From assembly GCF_963662255.1 (NCBI RefSeq), contig NC_085046.1, forward strand, positions 23,393,620-23,457,619: a stretch of DNA of 64,000 nt, written 5' to 3'. Of this stretch, positions 38,407-52,753 are shown piece after piece. The notes under the pieces were generated by a model. The model made no database searches, was not told the DNA's origin, and saw nothing but the letters and a program-made list of their open reading frames with translations. Each line of letters starts with the position of its first letter. Positions within the stretch are counted from its first letter, which is position 1. The translations under genes were made by a program, and so were the position numbers. Origin of the DNA: Cinclus cinclus. Its lineage: Eukaryota; Chordata; Aves; Passeriformes; Cinclidae.

Positions 38407-40115
38407 GCTGGAAAAAAAATTAATTAATCTGCTCTGATAAATCTGCAGTGCCATCTTCCACAATACTGCTGACATACCTTTGGATAAAGAAATGCTTTTA
38501 AAAATGGTGTTTAAAACAGGAATTTGAGGAGCTGTGGCTAAGCACAGAAGTGTGATGCAAAAATCTCTTTCTCAGTGTGTCTATTATATTCAGAAACTTT
38601 GAAACTTCATTTGCAACCTCCCTACTAGGCTGCAAGTTCCTTTGAGAGCTTCCTTTCCACCCCATGCAGCTTTCTCAGTGTGACTAGCTGGGTACACACC
38701 TCAGACCACAAGGCCTCTACTTTTCTTACCTAGATAAGGCTTGCAGACCCTCCTGAGGAGTGCCTCGCCACTCAGCACAGGAGGCACCAACCTGCCTGCC
38801 TGCATTTAACACTGGCCTGGGAAATGCTGGGCACACACCACTGAGCATGGCACAGGCAAGCCAGCAGATCCTGCTGCTGAGTGTTTAAGGTGCTTGGATC
38901 CAGGGAGGAGGTTGCAGGTCTGTCTGTGTAGCCAAACATGCAGATGGTTTTGAGGGAAGTATTAAAATTATCCCCTCACTCCCAATGAAACATTTTATCC
39001 CTGGGTTCCTAATTTTGGCTACTGCTTTGGGCCAGGAGTGAGCCATACATCACCCTTCTACAATCCCAGGTCTTGTGCAGACCAGAGTCATGGTTATAAC
39101 CTCATCAGGCACAGGAAATGCCAGGAATTTAATCCCCATGCCTGAGATGGGAGTAGAAGCACTCCCTCCTATTTCCCAGCACATTCTCCGTCCATTACCT
39201 TCAATAGTCTTGAAATGGTTTAAGTGGCACCAGGATCTCCTGGCATTTCCAATAGAAATGGTGACCACTTCTCAGTTATTTCTCGCATGCCAGAAAACTG
39301 GGGACCATCAGACCATCAGTCCCAGGCAGAGAGACAGGTCTCCTTGCAGCATCTAGCCTGATGTCCAGGGAGATGAGGCAAGGCAGATGTCTTCTACTCC
39401 TGTACTCCCTGTGGTTTACCTTTGTACAGTACCTTGATGTTTTGTTTAAACTTCTTTTTCATATGGAAATCTCCTGAGAAATAAAAATTCCAAATTCTCA
39501 GTTTCTGGTGTCAGGCACATAAAGACATTGAAACATTAAAATTGCAGTTGCAAGCTTGCTGATAAGCTTGCTGCTTATCTCACTCATTTTGCGGGTCTTG
39601 GAGACCTAAATGCTAAATTGTGTGATGACTACTCAGTAGTTATTGTAACAGATCACAGTTTCCATTAGCTTGCCTGATTGTGAACTGCGTCTGGAGTGTG
39701 TTCTATGTTAACAAACTGAAACTATCAAGCATGACAAATAGGCAATTTGAAATAGGCAATTTCAGAATTATACAGAGCAAATGACCAAATAATTCTGCTT
39801 TATCGATTCATTTGGATTACATGGGAGCTGCAACGCTTCATACTTTATTTTTCTATTTAAAACCAGTCAACAAAAAGGGGTTATTTTACCTTATGTTTTC
39901 CTTTAATTGAATCCTTTCCAATAAACCAGACAAAAATAGAAGGAAAGTAGCTACAAACTTGTCCGTGTCTACTTTTAAGGCAATCACAAAGTTTTCTAAG
40001 CCCCCACATTACATATCTGAGCAGCTGATGTGATCATAAACACCAGCAAGGAAACTGAAGATGGTGGTTCTTAGACTGGGTAACACAACAGAGACAAGTA
40101 TACTTTCAAAGAGCC

Positions 40116-40133
40116 AAAAAAAAAAAAAAAAAA
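40116..40133 (+). repeat. Poly(A) run
   Basis: Eighteen consecutive A residues. I see no target-site duplication or retrotransposed sequence attached to it. Confidence 0.9.
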
Positions 40134-41221
40134 GCCAAGAAATATGCCTTGAATAAGAATTATTTATCTAGGATTTTAACATATACAAGCCAAATTATCC
40201 AGAAGATTTTCAGGAAAGGCTGAACATTTTATGAAACAAAAGATAGTAAAGCATCAAAGGAGTTAGAGGAATTGATTCCTTTACCTGCAAGAACATAACT
40301 TAGGAGTGGAGTGTGTGGTATGTGGCTGACACTGACACAAATCCCATCTGTATTACATGTAGGTTTGGATGGGTATAGCATTTCTGCATCCTCTAATGAC
40401 TGCAAATTGAGGGTGATGCCTACTGCTTATTAGTAGCCAAAAAAACCCCAGTAGCCAAAACAACTCCTAGTTCTTCAGAGCTTATTGCGAATTCATTTCT
40501 AATGACCCTCTTGGCTGTTGAACAAGGGGTTTTATGAGGTTGCAAGTAAAAGCAAAGAAAAATTCAGGAAGAGACTAGAAAGTATTTCAGTGGATTTGTT
40601 GGCAGACAAAGTCTGGAATACTTACACAAATCAGACTGTGTTATTAGTTTCAAAAAACTTAGTTTTAGTCTTCCACAAATGTCTTCTGTGAGGTATTTCA
40701 GCCCAAAATATTAGCAGCATTATGTGAAGAATTGCATACCAAGCACTTCTGGAGTTTGGCATCTACAGGACCTTCTGTACCTTGTTGCATTTCTCTGAAT
40801 TTGGCAATATCATTCTGTTTTACCCAGAAATAGTGCCTGAGGGACAGGGTTTTATGCCTCTGCACCACAGGCTCTGGCGATACAAAGAGTAGTTAAAGGA
40901 AGGGGTGTAGAGACAGAGGAGATGGTAATATAATAACAGCACATCTGCTTCTGCATAGATCAATTTAAGCTTTTGTGGAACTGAAATTAAAATAAAAGCG
41001 ACTTTTATGCTTTTGCAGTGAAAGAAAAAACAACACATGCAATTACACTTCCTCTTCAGCCACAATGCAGTACAGAGAGTGGATCACACTGTGACTCTGG
41101 AAAATGAGTTCATTGCCTTCTATCACTATTCAAAGGATACTCTCTTGAAATAATCTCACTGTTACAAAACAATGATTGCTCACATAAGAATTACATCAGG
41201 CTCTCAGCATCCATCAAAGTA

Positions 41222-41298
41222 TCATAGAGTGGTTTGGGCTAGTGGAAGGTGTCCCTGCCAATGGCAGAGGAGTTTTTAACTAGATGATATTTAAAGGT
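41222..41298 (+). mobile_element. CR1 LINE fragment
   Basis: GGAAGGTGTCCCTGCCAATG, then GGCAGAGG and AACTAGATGATATTTAAAGG, correspond to the block before the CR1 terminus. The preceding ATCATAGAGTGGTTTGGGCT also has CR1 character. Short and diverged. Confidence 0.7.
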
Positions 41299-44200
41299 AA
41301 GGCAAGCAGAGGGGCAGAATCCCCTCCCTTGATTTACTTGCCACGTTGCTTTGGATGCAGCCCAGGACACAATTGCCATGTCACAATGTTCATACTTGAT
41401 GGTAAAAGCTTTAATTTTTTTTTTAGTTTTTACAAACAAATTTGATTGTAAATACTGAAATTAAATGTCAACCTTACAGTTCTAAAGCAATACTCGGGAT
41501 TTTACTAGCTCTGCTTTCAGCAATATTTTGAAAACTTGCTAAGTGCCAGGAAATGTTACCATGTTAAAGTCAAATATTTCCAATTCATGGAACAAAGAAG
41601 CAGAAAAAAACCCCAGAAAGCTGTGTAGCAAAGCAGAGGAATAAAATCTATAGCAGAGCATTTCAGCTATTCTGAGTGCTGGAATAGTGGGCAGATGAAA
41701 GCAACCACACTGCAGGAATGCCTAGTTCATTACTGAACATTCCTCAGAGCAGAACACTTCCTTGCCATTTTGCTACGTCATTATAAATCTCTGGTTTAGC
41801 ATGTCACACAGTAGCACAGTATAATTTTAGCCTTTTAGGCCCAGCTGTGAAACATCTTTTCAAAAGTGCTTGCAATTTTTGGAGGATTTTGCAGCCGTGC
41901 TATAAGAAAATATGCCATTGTCTGATTTTGGAGAAAAATGCAGCTTAGACACAGCCAAAAACTTGTGATGAATACTACCCTGCTATAAAACAAAGGTTTC
42001 AAAAGAATTGCATACATTTATGTCAGGCTAAAATCTTTTGCATAGCCTGAAAAAATAAAACAGACATTTAGAATTATTTTCTCTATATAAAATATTTTAA
42101 CAGGGAATACAGCTTCCAGAGTCCTTATCACCTGCAAAATAACCTTTGTGGGTAAGATTAATAATATTAGTGCAATTTAAAAGAGGAATTGTGAGGGTAG
42201 AGCTAAATAAACACTGCTAAAGAAACTGAAACATACTACACTGATTCAGTCAAAACTTTTGAGTTAAGGAAAAAGTCATATCCATGTTTGCCTTATGACT
42301 TAAGCTGGAACAGCATCCCAGCTGTACTGTGCATACAGCTGAGACTTTACATACCAAACATGCTTGTCAATGTGTTTTAAAATACTCTAATGAATACTTG
42401 ATTTCAGTGGAGCAAGAATATAATGACAATGCAGACTTTTATGGACTTTGGAAGAGCACATAAAAAGCTAGGGAGAAGCAAGAATAATTGCAGGATCAGA
42501 AGTGAATGTAAGGTAATTTTTCCCATTACCAAATTCTTTCTGTATCACACTGGACAAATCCTCAAATAAGTGGATAAATGTAACCTCACACATGACAGTT
42601 TTCCCTCTTGGATCAATATTTGTTTTGGTCAATATGTTCTTGATTTCATACATTAAGTTTTTTGTTAAAAACTTTTTCTTTTGGTTGTAGCAAAAGTTGT
42701 TGCATACTGCAAAGAAAAATACTTATTTAATATTTATTTTCAGCCAGTTCTCTCTCAGTTTTCCATTTAATCCTTCACCAGGAAAATTCCCACTGGTCTT
42801 TTTTTTTTTATCATAAGCATACATTCCTATAAATTATTTGAAGCAAGTGAGTATATTATGGGGTGGGCAAAAAGTCAAGGAAAATATTATAAGTTCTTAT
42901 TATATGTTTCTATATAAGTTATATAAAGTGTGAAAAATCCTGTGAATAGATTACTTTAAATCAAATGCACATGAGATCCATTTAAAGCATTTGATCCCAC
43001 TTGGCAGAATAGCCCTTGCTACAGCTGGATGTAGGTTTCAACTCTGCCTCAAGAAATATGAACCTGTGTGGAAATACTGCATTTTTCTTGAGTCTGGTTC
43101 TAATTTTATAGCAGTTTTGTTAATAATGAATCAAAATCTTGATTTTGATTTGAAGTCAGGGCATATCACGGTTGATCTCTAAGTGTAGTATCTAAGGTAT
43201 TATGAGGGTATTTTAAATTCTGTAATAGGAGACAAGTTTTGGGACATTCAAACCCTCTTGTGACAGCATTTGGGGAAGGCTTTGTCTGTCTGAGGTCCAA
43301 ACGAACTCTTAAAGATACACCAGTTGCTTACCTGAAGAATTTTTACATCTGCTGATACATCTTGGTTTAAATTATTATATCTACTGCAACACTGATACTT
43401 CTGTATCATGCCTACCCTACAATGAGTAGAAAATTGACCCAAAGGTGTCACTGCATTTTATAATATTTTTACATCTAATCTAAAGATGAATAAAGATAAA
43501 ATGTTGTGTAGTGGTTGATGGGGATATAAGGAAAAATTGGTAAATCAGTAAAAATAAGATTATCTGCATCAGTTATTGCTGATTATTTGCATATCACGGC
43601 TGTAGTGCTTGTATATTGTGTTGTCCCTGTCAGGAATTATGGCACCATTACTATAAAAGGTTAAATTGAATGTAACTGTATACATTTCCAGTTTCAGTTA
43701 GGGCAAAATCTACACATTTCTCCCTCAGGCATTACACATTCATTTCAGAAGTTCTACAGGGCGATTTACATACAGTAAAGCACTGACACTTTCCCAAGAG
43801 ATAGCTATTAGCAACTAAAAATTCTGTGGAAGGCTTCCAGACTAACATACATGAGGAGATGTACTTTCAAAGATAACTAGGCAGGTGAAGTTCACAGTCT
43901 TAGGTTAAAATAAAGGGTAAAATGGGTCTTTGCCAAGACCTGCACAGAGAAGGTTGCTGTTTTCTTCCTGGTTACTCTTCCTATCTGTAAATTAGAGGGG
44001 ATTAGCAAGGAATACAGATGAGGGAATGGGAATCAGCTGAACAGTGAGACAAGTCATTACTGGGGTAACTCACACATATGCTCCTAGAAAAGTTTTTAAA
44101 TTTTATGTGTGTGTATATATATGTGTATATAAAATGCATTTGCAGGAAAACAAGACCAGCAGATGGCTAAAATAGATGGTGAAACATGTGAATGTGCCTT

Positions 44201-47200
44201 GTGAGCTGAAAGGTTGGTCATTACTCACTACCAATATTAACGATGACCTTTCAGGGACATCAGCTGCCAGCCATGCAAACAGAAGTTCTGGTGACCTCTT
44301 CTTCTGCTTATAAATATTAATAAGTAGAAGAATTTTCATAACCACTTGCAGGGTTCAGAGTCTCAGCAATACCATCTACAGGTCTAAATACATGTGGTTA
44401 TGAATGACCAACCATTTATCATAGAGGTTTCATTGGAACCCAAGTACTCAGGTCCACGGAAAAAGCTTTATTATCTGGCAGACCAGTAGCAGATATAATA
44501 TTTCAAAAAAACCCCCCAAAACCAAGAAAAATGGTGAAGCATGAGAAAGCCAGTACAAAGGAGAAACAAGCTCTTTCACCACAACCTTCCCAGCCAGGAA
44601 GAGCAGAGCAGAATCTTTGGATCTGTAAATCTTTGCATCTTTCTGCCAAGATGAACTATCACGAATAAATTCTTGAGAAGTTCCAGTGAAACTCTGCTTG
44701 TATTAAGCTGCATTTATTACAGATCTCTTCCTATCCTGCATTCTGAGGACAACAATGAGGGTTTAGGCTCAGTCTCACAGATTATGGGCTGTCATTTTTC
44801 TTTTGCTGTCCATTATGCAGGGGGTAAGATCAGAGCCAGATCCTCCAAAGTGTCAAGGTTCTCATTGCCTTCAGCAGAACTGCCCTTCTGTGAGCCCTGG
44901 CTTTTTCTTTTTCCATTACATATGTTGAGTGGAGGTCTGAGGCAGCACTGGGAAGCTAACCTACACACCTTGAAAAGGAAAATGGCATAACATGGGAATG
45001 ATTTCTTGTCACTTACTTTGGCTCCTCAGAGCCCATTAAATGATATACTGATCTTTTTTTTAATTGGCCTCTTGGCAATGTCACTGTCCCATTCGATGTC
45101 ACTGTTACTATTTTCAAGTTCATTTATCTGATTTTGTTCTCTTTTCATGTGTTATTTTGTATATGATATTCTAGTCAGACAAATAACGTGTAGCCTAATT
45201 TTGTGCTGGACAAGGCACCAGTGGGGAGCAAAGCCAGGTGAAAGCATCTTGTTAGCCAGGGCCAGTAAGACAGGCTGGGGGTAAAGCATCATGTGGTCTG
45301 ACTTCCACTTGCTCCACTGCTAGGACTGGAAGCCTCTGGGGCCACTGCAATTCTCAAGCAAATCAGTTAAAATCCAATTACAATCACTTATAATGTATTT
45401 CTTAAGGAGGCCAAAACTAACTCCAAATGCTTCCTTACGCCAAGGTTTGCTTTTGGTAAAGTCTTGATATACACTGGCTGAAGCCTGTCTTTAGCAGGGT
45501 TTTACTTTGCTGGGGCAGATGAAATGAATTTCTGGCTCCAGTACCCAAAGAATTCAGAACCAACCCCAGGATGACATCTGAAGTCACTAAAGACAAGGCT
45601 CCAAGTTTCAAGTCAGCTGAAAACTTAGAGTCAATTTTCCTCTCTGAGCGCATTCCAGACCCATGCAGGTGCCAGGGGGCTGTTCTTAGTTTAGCATATA
45701 GAGCTGGAACTTGGATGCTTATGTAATAGCTAGACTTAGCGTTTCCCCAAATCTTCCTATCAAATCCAGCTGCACAGACAAAGGATAATCTGGATCACAA
45801 ATTATAAATTTAAGCAAGAAAATAAATGCCTCCAATGTAGCAGCCTGTTTGTAAAACTTTTCAAAATAAACCCCTGAAAGTAGTCTGTAATTCTCAGCAA
45901 GATTTTTCCTGTTACACCATAGGTTGCCAACTTTAGTATTTATTTCACTGGCAGTAAATTAAAAGAGTTGAAATTTTAGACTTTCTGTGATGTTAAAAAC
46001 TTCAAATATCCATCAATGATCTAAAGCTTCATGTGGAAAAATAATGGACAGTCTCTTCCATAAATTACATTGCCAGACAAAGAACTTTCATATGGAAAGT
46101 ATACAGGAGATAGAGGACAAAAGGGAAGCATATTTGGATGAGTACTGAGATTCAGAAAAGATTTCTGATGGTTCTGGAAAGAAGTCAGAACAGTCTTTTC
46201 AGCAGCAGCTACAGCTGACCTTGTCATCCTGACTGTCTCGTTAAATCCAGGTGTGTCTGTGTCTATGGGTGTGTGTGTAAGCTTCTGCAGAGATGGACAA
46301 AATATCATGATGTAGGGAATTTAACACAGTCTGGCTATTGTGAGATCTATAGAGATTATGAGATCTCTAGAGTTTATTTGGCCTTCTGGATCTAGAAAGA
46401 TCTCAGGCTTTTATTTGCTTATTAGTAACTTGGAGCTTTTGCCCAAAGCTCACCAAGTGTTCATCCTGATGAAGCACTTGACCTTTCAATTAAGTATGTT
46501 TTTCAGATACCACCAAATTAAAAGGCACCTAAGGAATATTTCTTTTCTTAAACAATATTATAATATCTAAAAACTATCTTATTTTTAGCTATGTCTGCAT
46601 TTTTAATCTTCTGCACTGTACTTAGTGTTTCACCAAGGAAGCAAGAAGCCCAGCTCTGGTTTCTTAAGAGACAAATCTGGTTTTATGTATCACATAGCTC
46701 ACACATTGCACAAACACAAGGAAAAATGCAATGCAAAAGCCATGTATTTTATTTGTGGACTGCAAACAACATCCGTATATTTTTTCTTTATTAAGATAAA
46801 AATATCCTTTGTATTTTAATTATTGGGGGTTCTTATTAATTCATTTTTACTAGTATGTGCAAGAAAATACCATTTTTGTAGCCTCATGCAATAATCTCAT
46901 TTGAATATGTGTTTCTCATATCTATAAGGAAAAGAAAAAGGAATTCTTTAATTGAAGAAGACATCACTGTGAAATTAAGAGTAAAGTTTAATAGTACAGT
47001 TCACAGCAAAGACACAAATAGCAGAACACGCTTTACTGTGCCTGTATATCCTAAAACTTCTTCTTGCAGACCTTATAGTCAGTTCCCTTCCCTACATTTA
47101 GCATTTTCCCACTATCTTTTATTTCCTTTTCCCCTTGCATAATTTTTCCAGAAGATACTATTTCCATCCTCTTTAAATATAATCATAATTGTATAATGAT

Positions 47201-50200
47201 AGCACGGAGTTCCACAGCATAGAATGGAAAATCAGGTGCAATATTAATTTCATTTACTTTCAGTGAATATTGCGTTAACTGCTTCTTATATTGTCTCAGT
47301 AAAACATCCATATGGAATTTACCTTGAAGCTTTACATCCTATCTAGCTGGCTGTATTACGTCCATAAAATCCCCAGCCCTTTGTTATAGAATTAGGATAG
47401 GTTTCTGGAGCTCTGGTTATTTATTTCTGCTCCAGGGATCACACCATGACAAACCCATTCAGCTTTCCCTCTTAATGAAAAGAGTTGGTAATCCAGGTTC
47501 AGTTGCAATCAATCATGAGTCCCACAATCCCTCTGAAAACACTTCAAAAGAAAGAGAAAAAAATACCAATAGCAAAAAACCAAGCAAAAAATATCCCCAA
47601 ATCCAAGACAAACAAACCACTAAAAACAAGCAAATCAACAACTCGACAAAAGCTTCTTTGGAAAGTGAGTTCTGAAAGAACCACTACAAGATGGATTAAA
47701 TGCATTCACATCGTACAGTTCAAACAGCTGCTAAGCAAAGAATGACTCAGCCTGCACATCCATCTGGGTCAGCCTTGTTTAGGCACAGCTTCAGAAATGC
47801 TCCCCCCAGTAAGCTGCATGTGGAGGTCCAATGCATCCCACCACCAGCATGCACTTACACATTGCCATGCAGACAGAGGAGCTGCTGGACAGGGGATTGA
47901 GTACATCCTGCTGAATATCTTTATGTAAATTTTAATTTACTGCAACTAGTATAAAATAACAAAGTTTCACTTTTTGTGGCTCTTGGGCAGCATCAAATGC
48001 ATGAAACTCCACTTTTACTGCAGTATCATCAAAATATGGGGAGTGGCCAATGACAAGAATCAAATGTATGGATTTTGCTGAAGTGTTATAATTATGACAA
48101 TTATTTCTTCATCAGTTTCCTGTAATCACACTGATAGTAATGGGACAAGACGCGAAAAATCATCCTGCTCCTAAAAACAATTCCTCCTTGAATTTTTACA
48201 TTAACTCTTGCCCAGCCTTTCATGTCTATTGAATAATTCTGCTAGATTGGCTTGCTTACTCAATATTTGAATTAGAATAATGGGAAAAAAATCAAATAAT
48301 GAACTAATTTCCTGACTCGCATAATATGTTTTTATACCATTTCCTTCTTGTGCTATCTGATCTATGTCCAGTAAAAAACATATTTTGGTACAACACTCCA
48401 AAGGCACTTAAGCTAATGGGCAGATCCTGAATCCTGCTCTTGGAATCACTTTTCTCAGTGGCATGTAGATTTTGTCTCAAAAGTTTTGATATCTGTAACT
48501 AGATAAACTAGATCATTTACTTGGTCTTTGATCATTAGCAGGACAAACCTGGCTTCATTTTCTTGAGTTCTGCCAGGAAAAGTAGAATGTATGTGGAAAA
48601 AAAAATCTGTGCATGGACCAAAATATGAACATTACCTTTGACATGAAAGGCAGCATAAAAGACAAAACATTTATTCCATTCTGTCTGACAAACTGCAGAA
48701 TTCAGGAGAGGACTTCAAACATAAAGTAGAATCCTTGCCAAGAGCTGCTTTTACCTAATCAGAAAGGATTGGGCTAAAGCCAACATGTTGACTTCCATAG
48801 GGAAATGCAGATGCATAAGTCATGCAAAATGATGATAGGAAGACAGATGCTTGGAGCTCTTGAAACTAGGTCCCAGCTACTACCAGGACTTCTGCTAACA
48901 GATACTGAACCCATTCCTTAGTCTGATAACACATACTGAACCAACACCTCAGTCTGATTCTGCCAAAGTATGCAACACAGACTTTTATCCTGGCACTGCC
49001 AATATTCCTGTGTTCAAGAGGAATACACAGCATTTACCAGGTTTATAGTGTTCATATTTCAAGAGATGCAGGCATAACACACAGGGGTGCTGTGTGAAAA
49101 TGCTATCCCTTTTGATCTATGCATCCACAGACCTTCTGGAGGCAAAGTAGCACATCAGCAGCAGAAAGCCATCTACATCCCAAACAGTTTGGCAGGAAGT
49201 GTTGTGGCTTCTGATGACATCTGGTGCCCCTTACCTGATGTCAATGGATGTGCATGTTGTGGGCTGCTCTCTTCTACTGCTGGATGGGACACCTCCCTTC
49301 TTAAATTCTTTGTTCTCAATGGGTCAAGAGTGGCTTGACAGTGGTCAGTGGTCTGTGTACCTGGGTGAAAGAACTTCAATACTATTCTGAAGGACATTTA
49401 ACAAAAAACACTCTGAAATATGCACATGAAATAAATCCTCTGTGTTTTGACTTGGTATGGAAAGGCAGTGCATTTGGGGATTCTGCTTGTACAAAAGAGC
49501 TCCTGGGGAAAGACCCAAGTGTGTTAGGACAGTGCCAAAACTCTGAACTCTGACCCTAGGCAATCATATTTCAGTCCCTCACTTCCAAGGAAAGTACTAG
49601 TCATGTGCGATAACAAAATTAATACTTTGAGTTCATTTAAAAAAATGAGCTTTTTCTATATTGTATTTTTCATTTTATGTAATTCAGGTTCTCACTTGAG
49701 CTATGAGTACCATATATATCAAGCAAATCTTGACTAATATCTCCTACCTGAAAGACTAGAAAATGTTTGTTTCTGTGTGATCAAATGCTGCTGATTAAAA
49801 CATGAAGAAAGCTTAGATGAAAATAAAGATTCTACTTGGAAGATTAGGAATTTTTTATATCTTTTACAACAAAGCAGTAACAGTCTTTTCATTACACTAT
49901 AAGTAATGGCTAAAAGTTACTTAAAAGGTCTGTTTCTTGTTTCTACCAGATGCACCTTATTTTAATTTCTCTCCATAGCTGTTGACTGGAAAACTGTCAA
50001 ATTGCTCTGCTCTGGTGAGATAGTTAAGGAGTTACCAGCAGATATACAAAAGAGTGTAAACCCCCCTTTGTCTATTAAGAGACCTTGGAATTTTAAAAAA
50101 ACCCTTCTGTTTGGATGTGTTGAAAATCAATAACCTACATTTAGTGCTGCAATTTTAACTGTCATTATACTGCATTTGCATTTCACCCTTATTTTCAAAG

Positions 50201-52720
50201 CAAAGACATTAAAGGGATGATATTGCTTTGGAGCTGGTCTTGGTGCTGGATACTCAGCAATGCATAGATCCTTCTTAGGAAAAAACACCAGCATTCCATG
50301 CTTATTTAACATGGGGTCCCTTTTCCAATAGTTGCAGTGACAGTTCCTTGGAAAAAATGCTAATTTTGTAGTACTTGATTTTTTGGAAGATCATGACTGT
50401 GACTTTTCAGGCAGCAAGTCTGTATCTTTCTTTTTGCACAAGACTTAACCATAGTAAAAAGAAGTGATGATGTCAGCACTGGGTACAACAGGAATTCTCA
50501 CTGGGAATTCTTGTGCCAGGATAGAGGTCAGTGGTTCAAGCAGATGTCCATAGCTAAATAAATATCTCATATGAGATTTTAATTGTAGAAGTAGCAGTTT
50601 TGGGAAAGATTGTTTGGCAACTTCATTTTAACATCAGGTTCTTCAGTGTGGGGCTTTAAGCACTGGATTGCAGCATTTATAACAAATGACAATTTGAGAC
50701 AGTGAAATACAAATTGTGAGACCTGAAATATTTGAAATAGGCAAAATTTTCTGGGAGAAATCACTGTTCTATTTATTTTTCACATGAATCAATGTAATAA
50801 ATTAAACTGATTTTTGAATGAAAATTATTTTTAAGTAGCTTAATTTTTGAGTGTGGTTTCAAGGCTTAATTCCAGTACTAAATCATTAATAATATGGCTG
50901 ATTGAATGGGAATAAACATCTGGTCCACAAAAGCAAATTAAATGTAACAACTGTTAAATTACTATCAATTCTGAAGTTCTAAGCAATATTTTTTTCTGAT
51001 TTAACTTTGGCCTTATTTTGGGCCAATAGTACTCTTCAAACAAATTCAACATTTGGTATTGATTTCAATGAAAAGAAGTTTGAAACAGACAGAGATAAAG
51101 AAGGGTGCTGCAAAGAGAAGGGCAGTCTCCTGCAGAGAGCAAAGCTGACAAAAAGAGAAATCTCTTTGCTCATCATGGATTTCTAACTCAAACATCCTCC
51201 CTGGTAATTGCAATTCTGAGCTGGGGCACACAGCACTTTTCACACAAACAACCATGCCTTGCTCAAACCAAATGTAATAATGAAGACTCGGGAATAAGTT
51301 CACTGCCCTGCTTAATTACAAGTATTATAAAATTCGACAAAATCTTGTTGAATTGTACAGACTTGTTACTGCCACACTGTGACATAAGTTTGCTCTCCAG
51401 CTCCAATTTCCTTCCATAGGCTGCACAACCTGAAGTTCCAACAAAAGCCAACACATGTTCTAAAGCCAAAAGAGATTTTAAATTCCACAATTTGCTAAAA
51501 TCATGGGGTCAAGCGGTCTCCAGGGATGCATGTTCTGAGTCTATATGAATATTGGGATATTTCTTGAAATTTTGTTACAGAAGCCAAGCTCATTGATTGG
51601 CAGGTCACCAAAGTTAGACATGGAAAAAAATTCCTGTTCTGAGGAGACAGAATGAAAAAGCCTGTGGATTGTGACACTGTAATGCCAAAAAGAACAGTCA
51701 CGATTTCTAATGCCAGCACAAAAGATAAGTGGTATCCTTTTGTATTCCGGGATACAAATTAAGTACTTTTTCCCACTTTATTTTCTATGACTTGAACAGG
51801 ACGTTGCACTGGACGGTAAATTAGCAAAGTATGATGGAAAAACTTCCCTAAAAAGCTTTAAGATTGAAAAAAAATACTAAAATGGGAATGAGCTAGTGTA
51901 AAAATTAATGCAATTTTCTACTGATAAAGTTTCATCAGATAATAGCATCAAACACACTATTGGTACTGGTAGTTAAAGAAATTTCACCTGAGCTTTCTAA
52001 ATTAATATGTTTGGATTATCATTTCTACCTTCTGTCAGAAATTTTTTTATTTTTATTTTTTATTGAAACTATGCAAGAATTTTATATTCCATTGAAAATA
52101 GAAGCAAAGTATTGTTTTAATACTTGAAGTGAACCTGACAGCAACTTCACTTTCAAAAAAAAAAAAAAAAGCCTGGCAAAGACAGTCAGACAGAGATCTA
52201 CACCTTGGTTATGTACAGCAGTCTGCCTAGAGACTCTGGTCACTAAACAGATTTGAGGAATTAAATCATTGAAATTTGCATCTTTATAATACTATTTAGG
52301 GACTTCCAGAGATAAACATTTGCTTTGTGATGCACAAAAATACTTCAGGCAGCTCTTGTGCAATTATTACAAAAATTGCATTCTTGCAGAAAATACACAG
52401 GATTCAAGCACAAAATAGTTCTTTGAAGTTCTGAATGCTGACAGGAGAATGCCTTCTCCACTGTGGTTGACAGATATTTCACACCAAAGAATATGCCATC
52501 CTCTCTTCCCCAAAGATCAAGTTATGCACACATTTTTTAAAAAAAATCTAAAAATAGGCTACTCCAGTAGTGTGCCATACTGGTATCATGAACATGTACA
52601 CCCAAGGAAAGTAAACTTAAAAAACGAAAGTCATAATGGTATCTGCGGACTTCCTTGTCAATTCATGTTTTCTACAGTGTTTTCTCACCTTTCCTTCTGT
52701 CTATATGTGTCGTGTAAGAT

Positions 52721-52753
52721 CTGTATATCCTGTATATCTGTATATCTGTATAC
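52721..52753. repeat. CTGTATAT short tandem repeat
   Basis: Four copies of CTGTATAT-like units in a row, slightly irregular in spacing. Confidence 0.75.

Noticed and set aside
40116..40133. Poly(A) runs as signs of processed pseudogenes
   Set aside because: None of the runs at 15104, 24849, 40116 or 52155 has retrotransposed exon-like sequence upstream or flanking target-site duplications.
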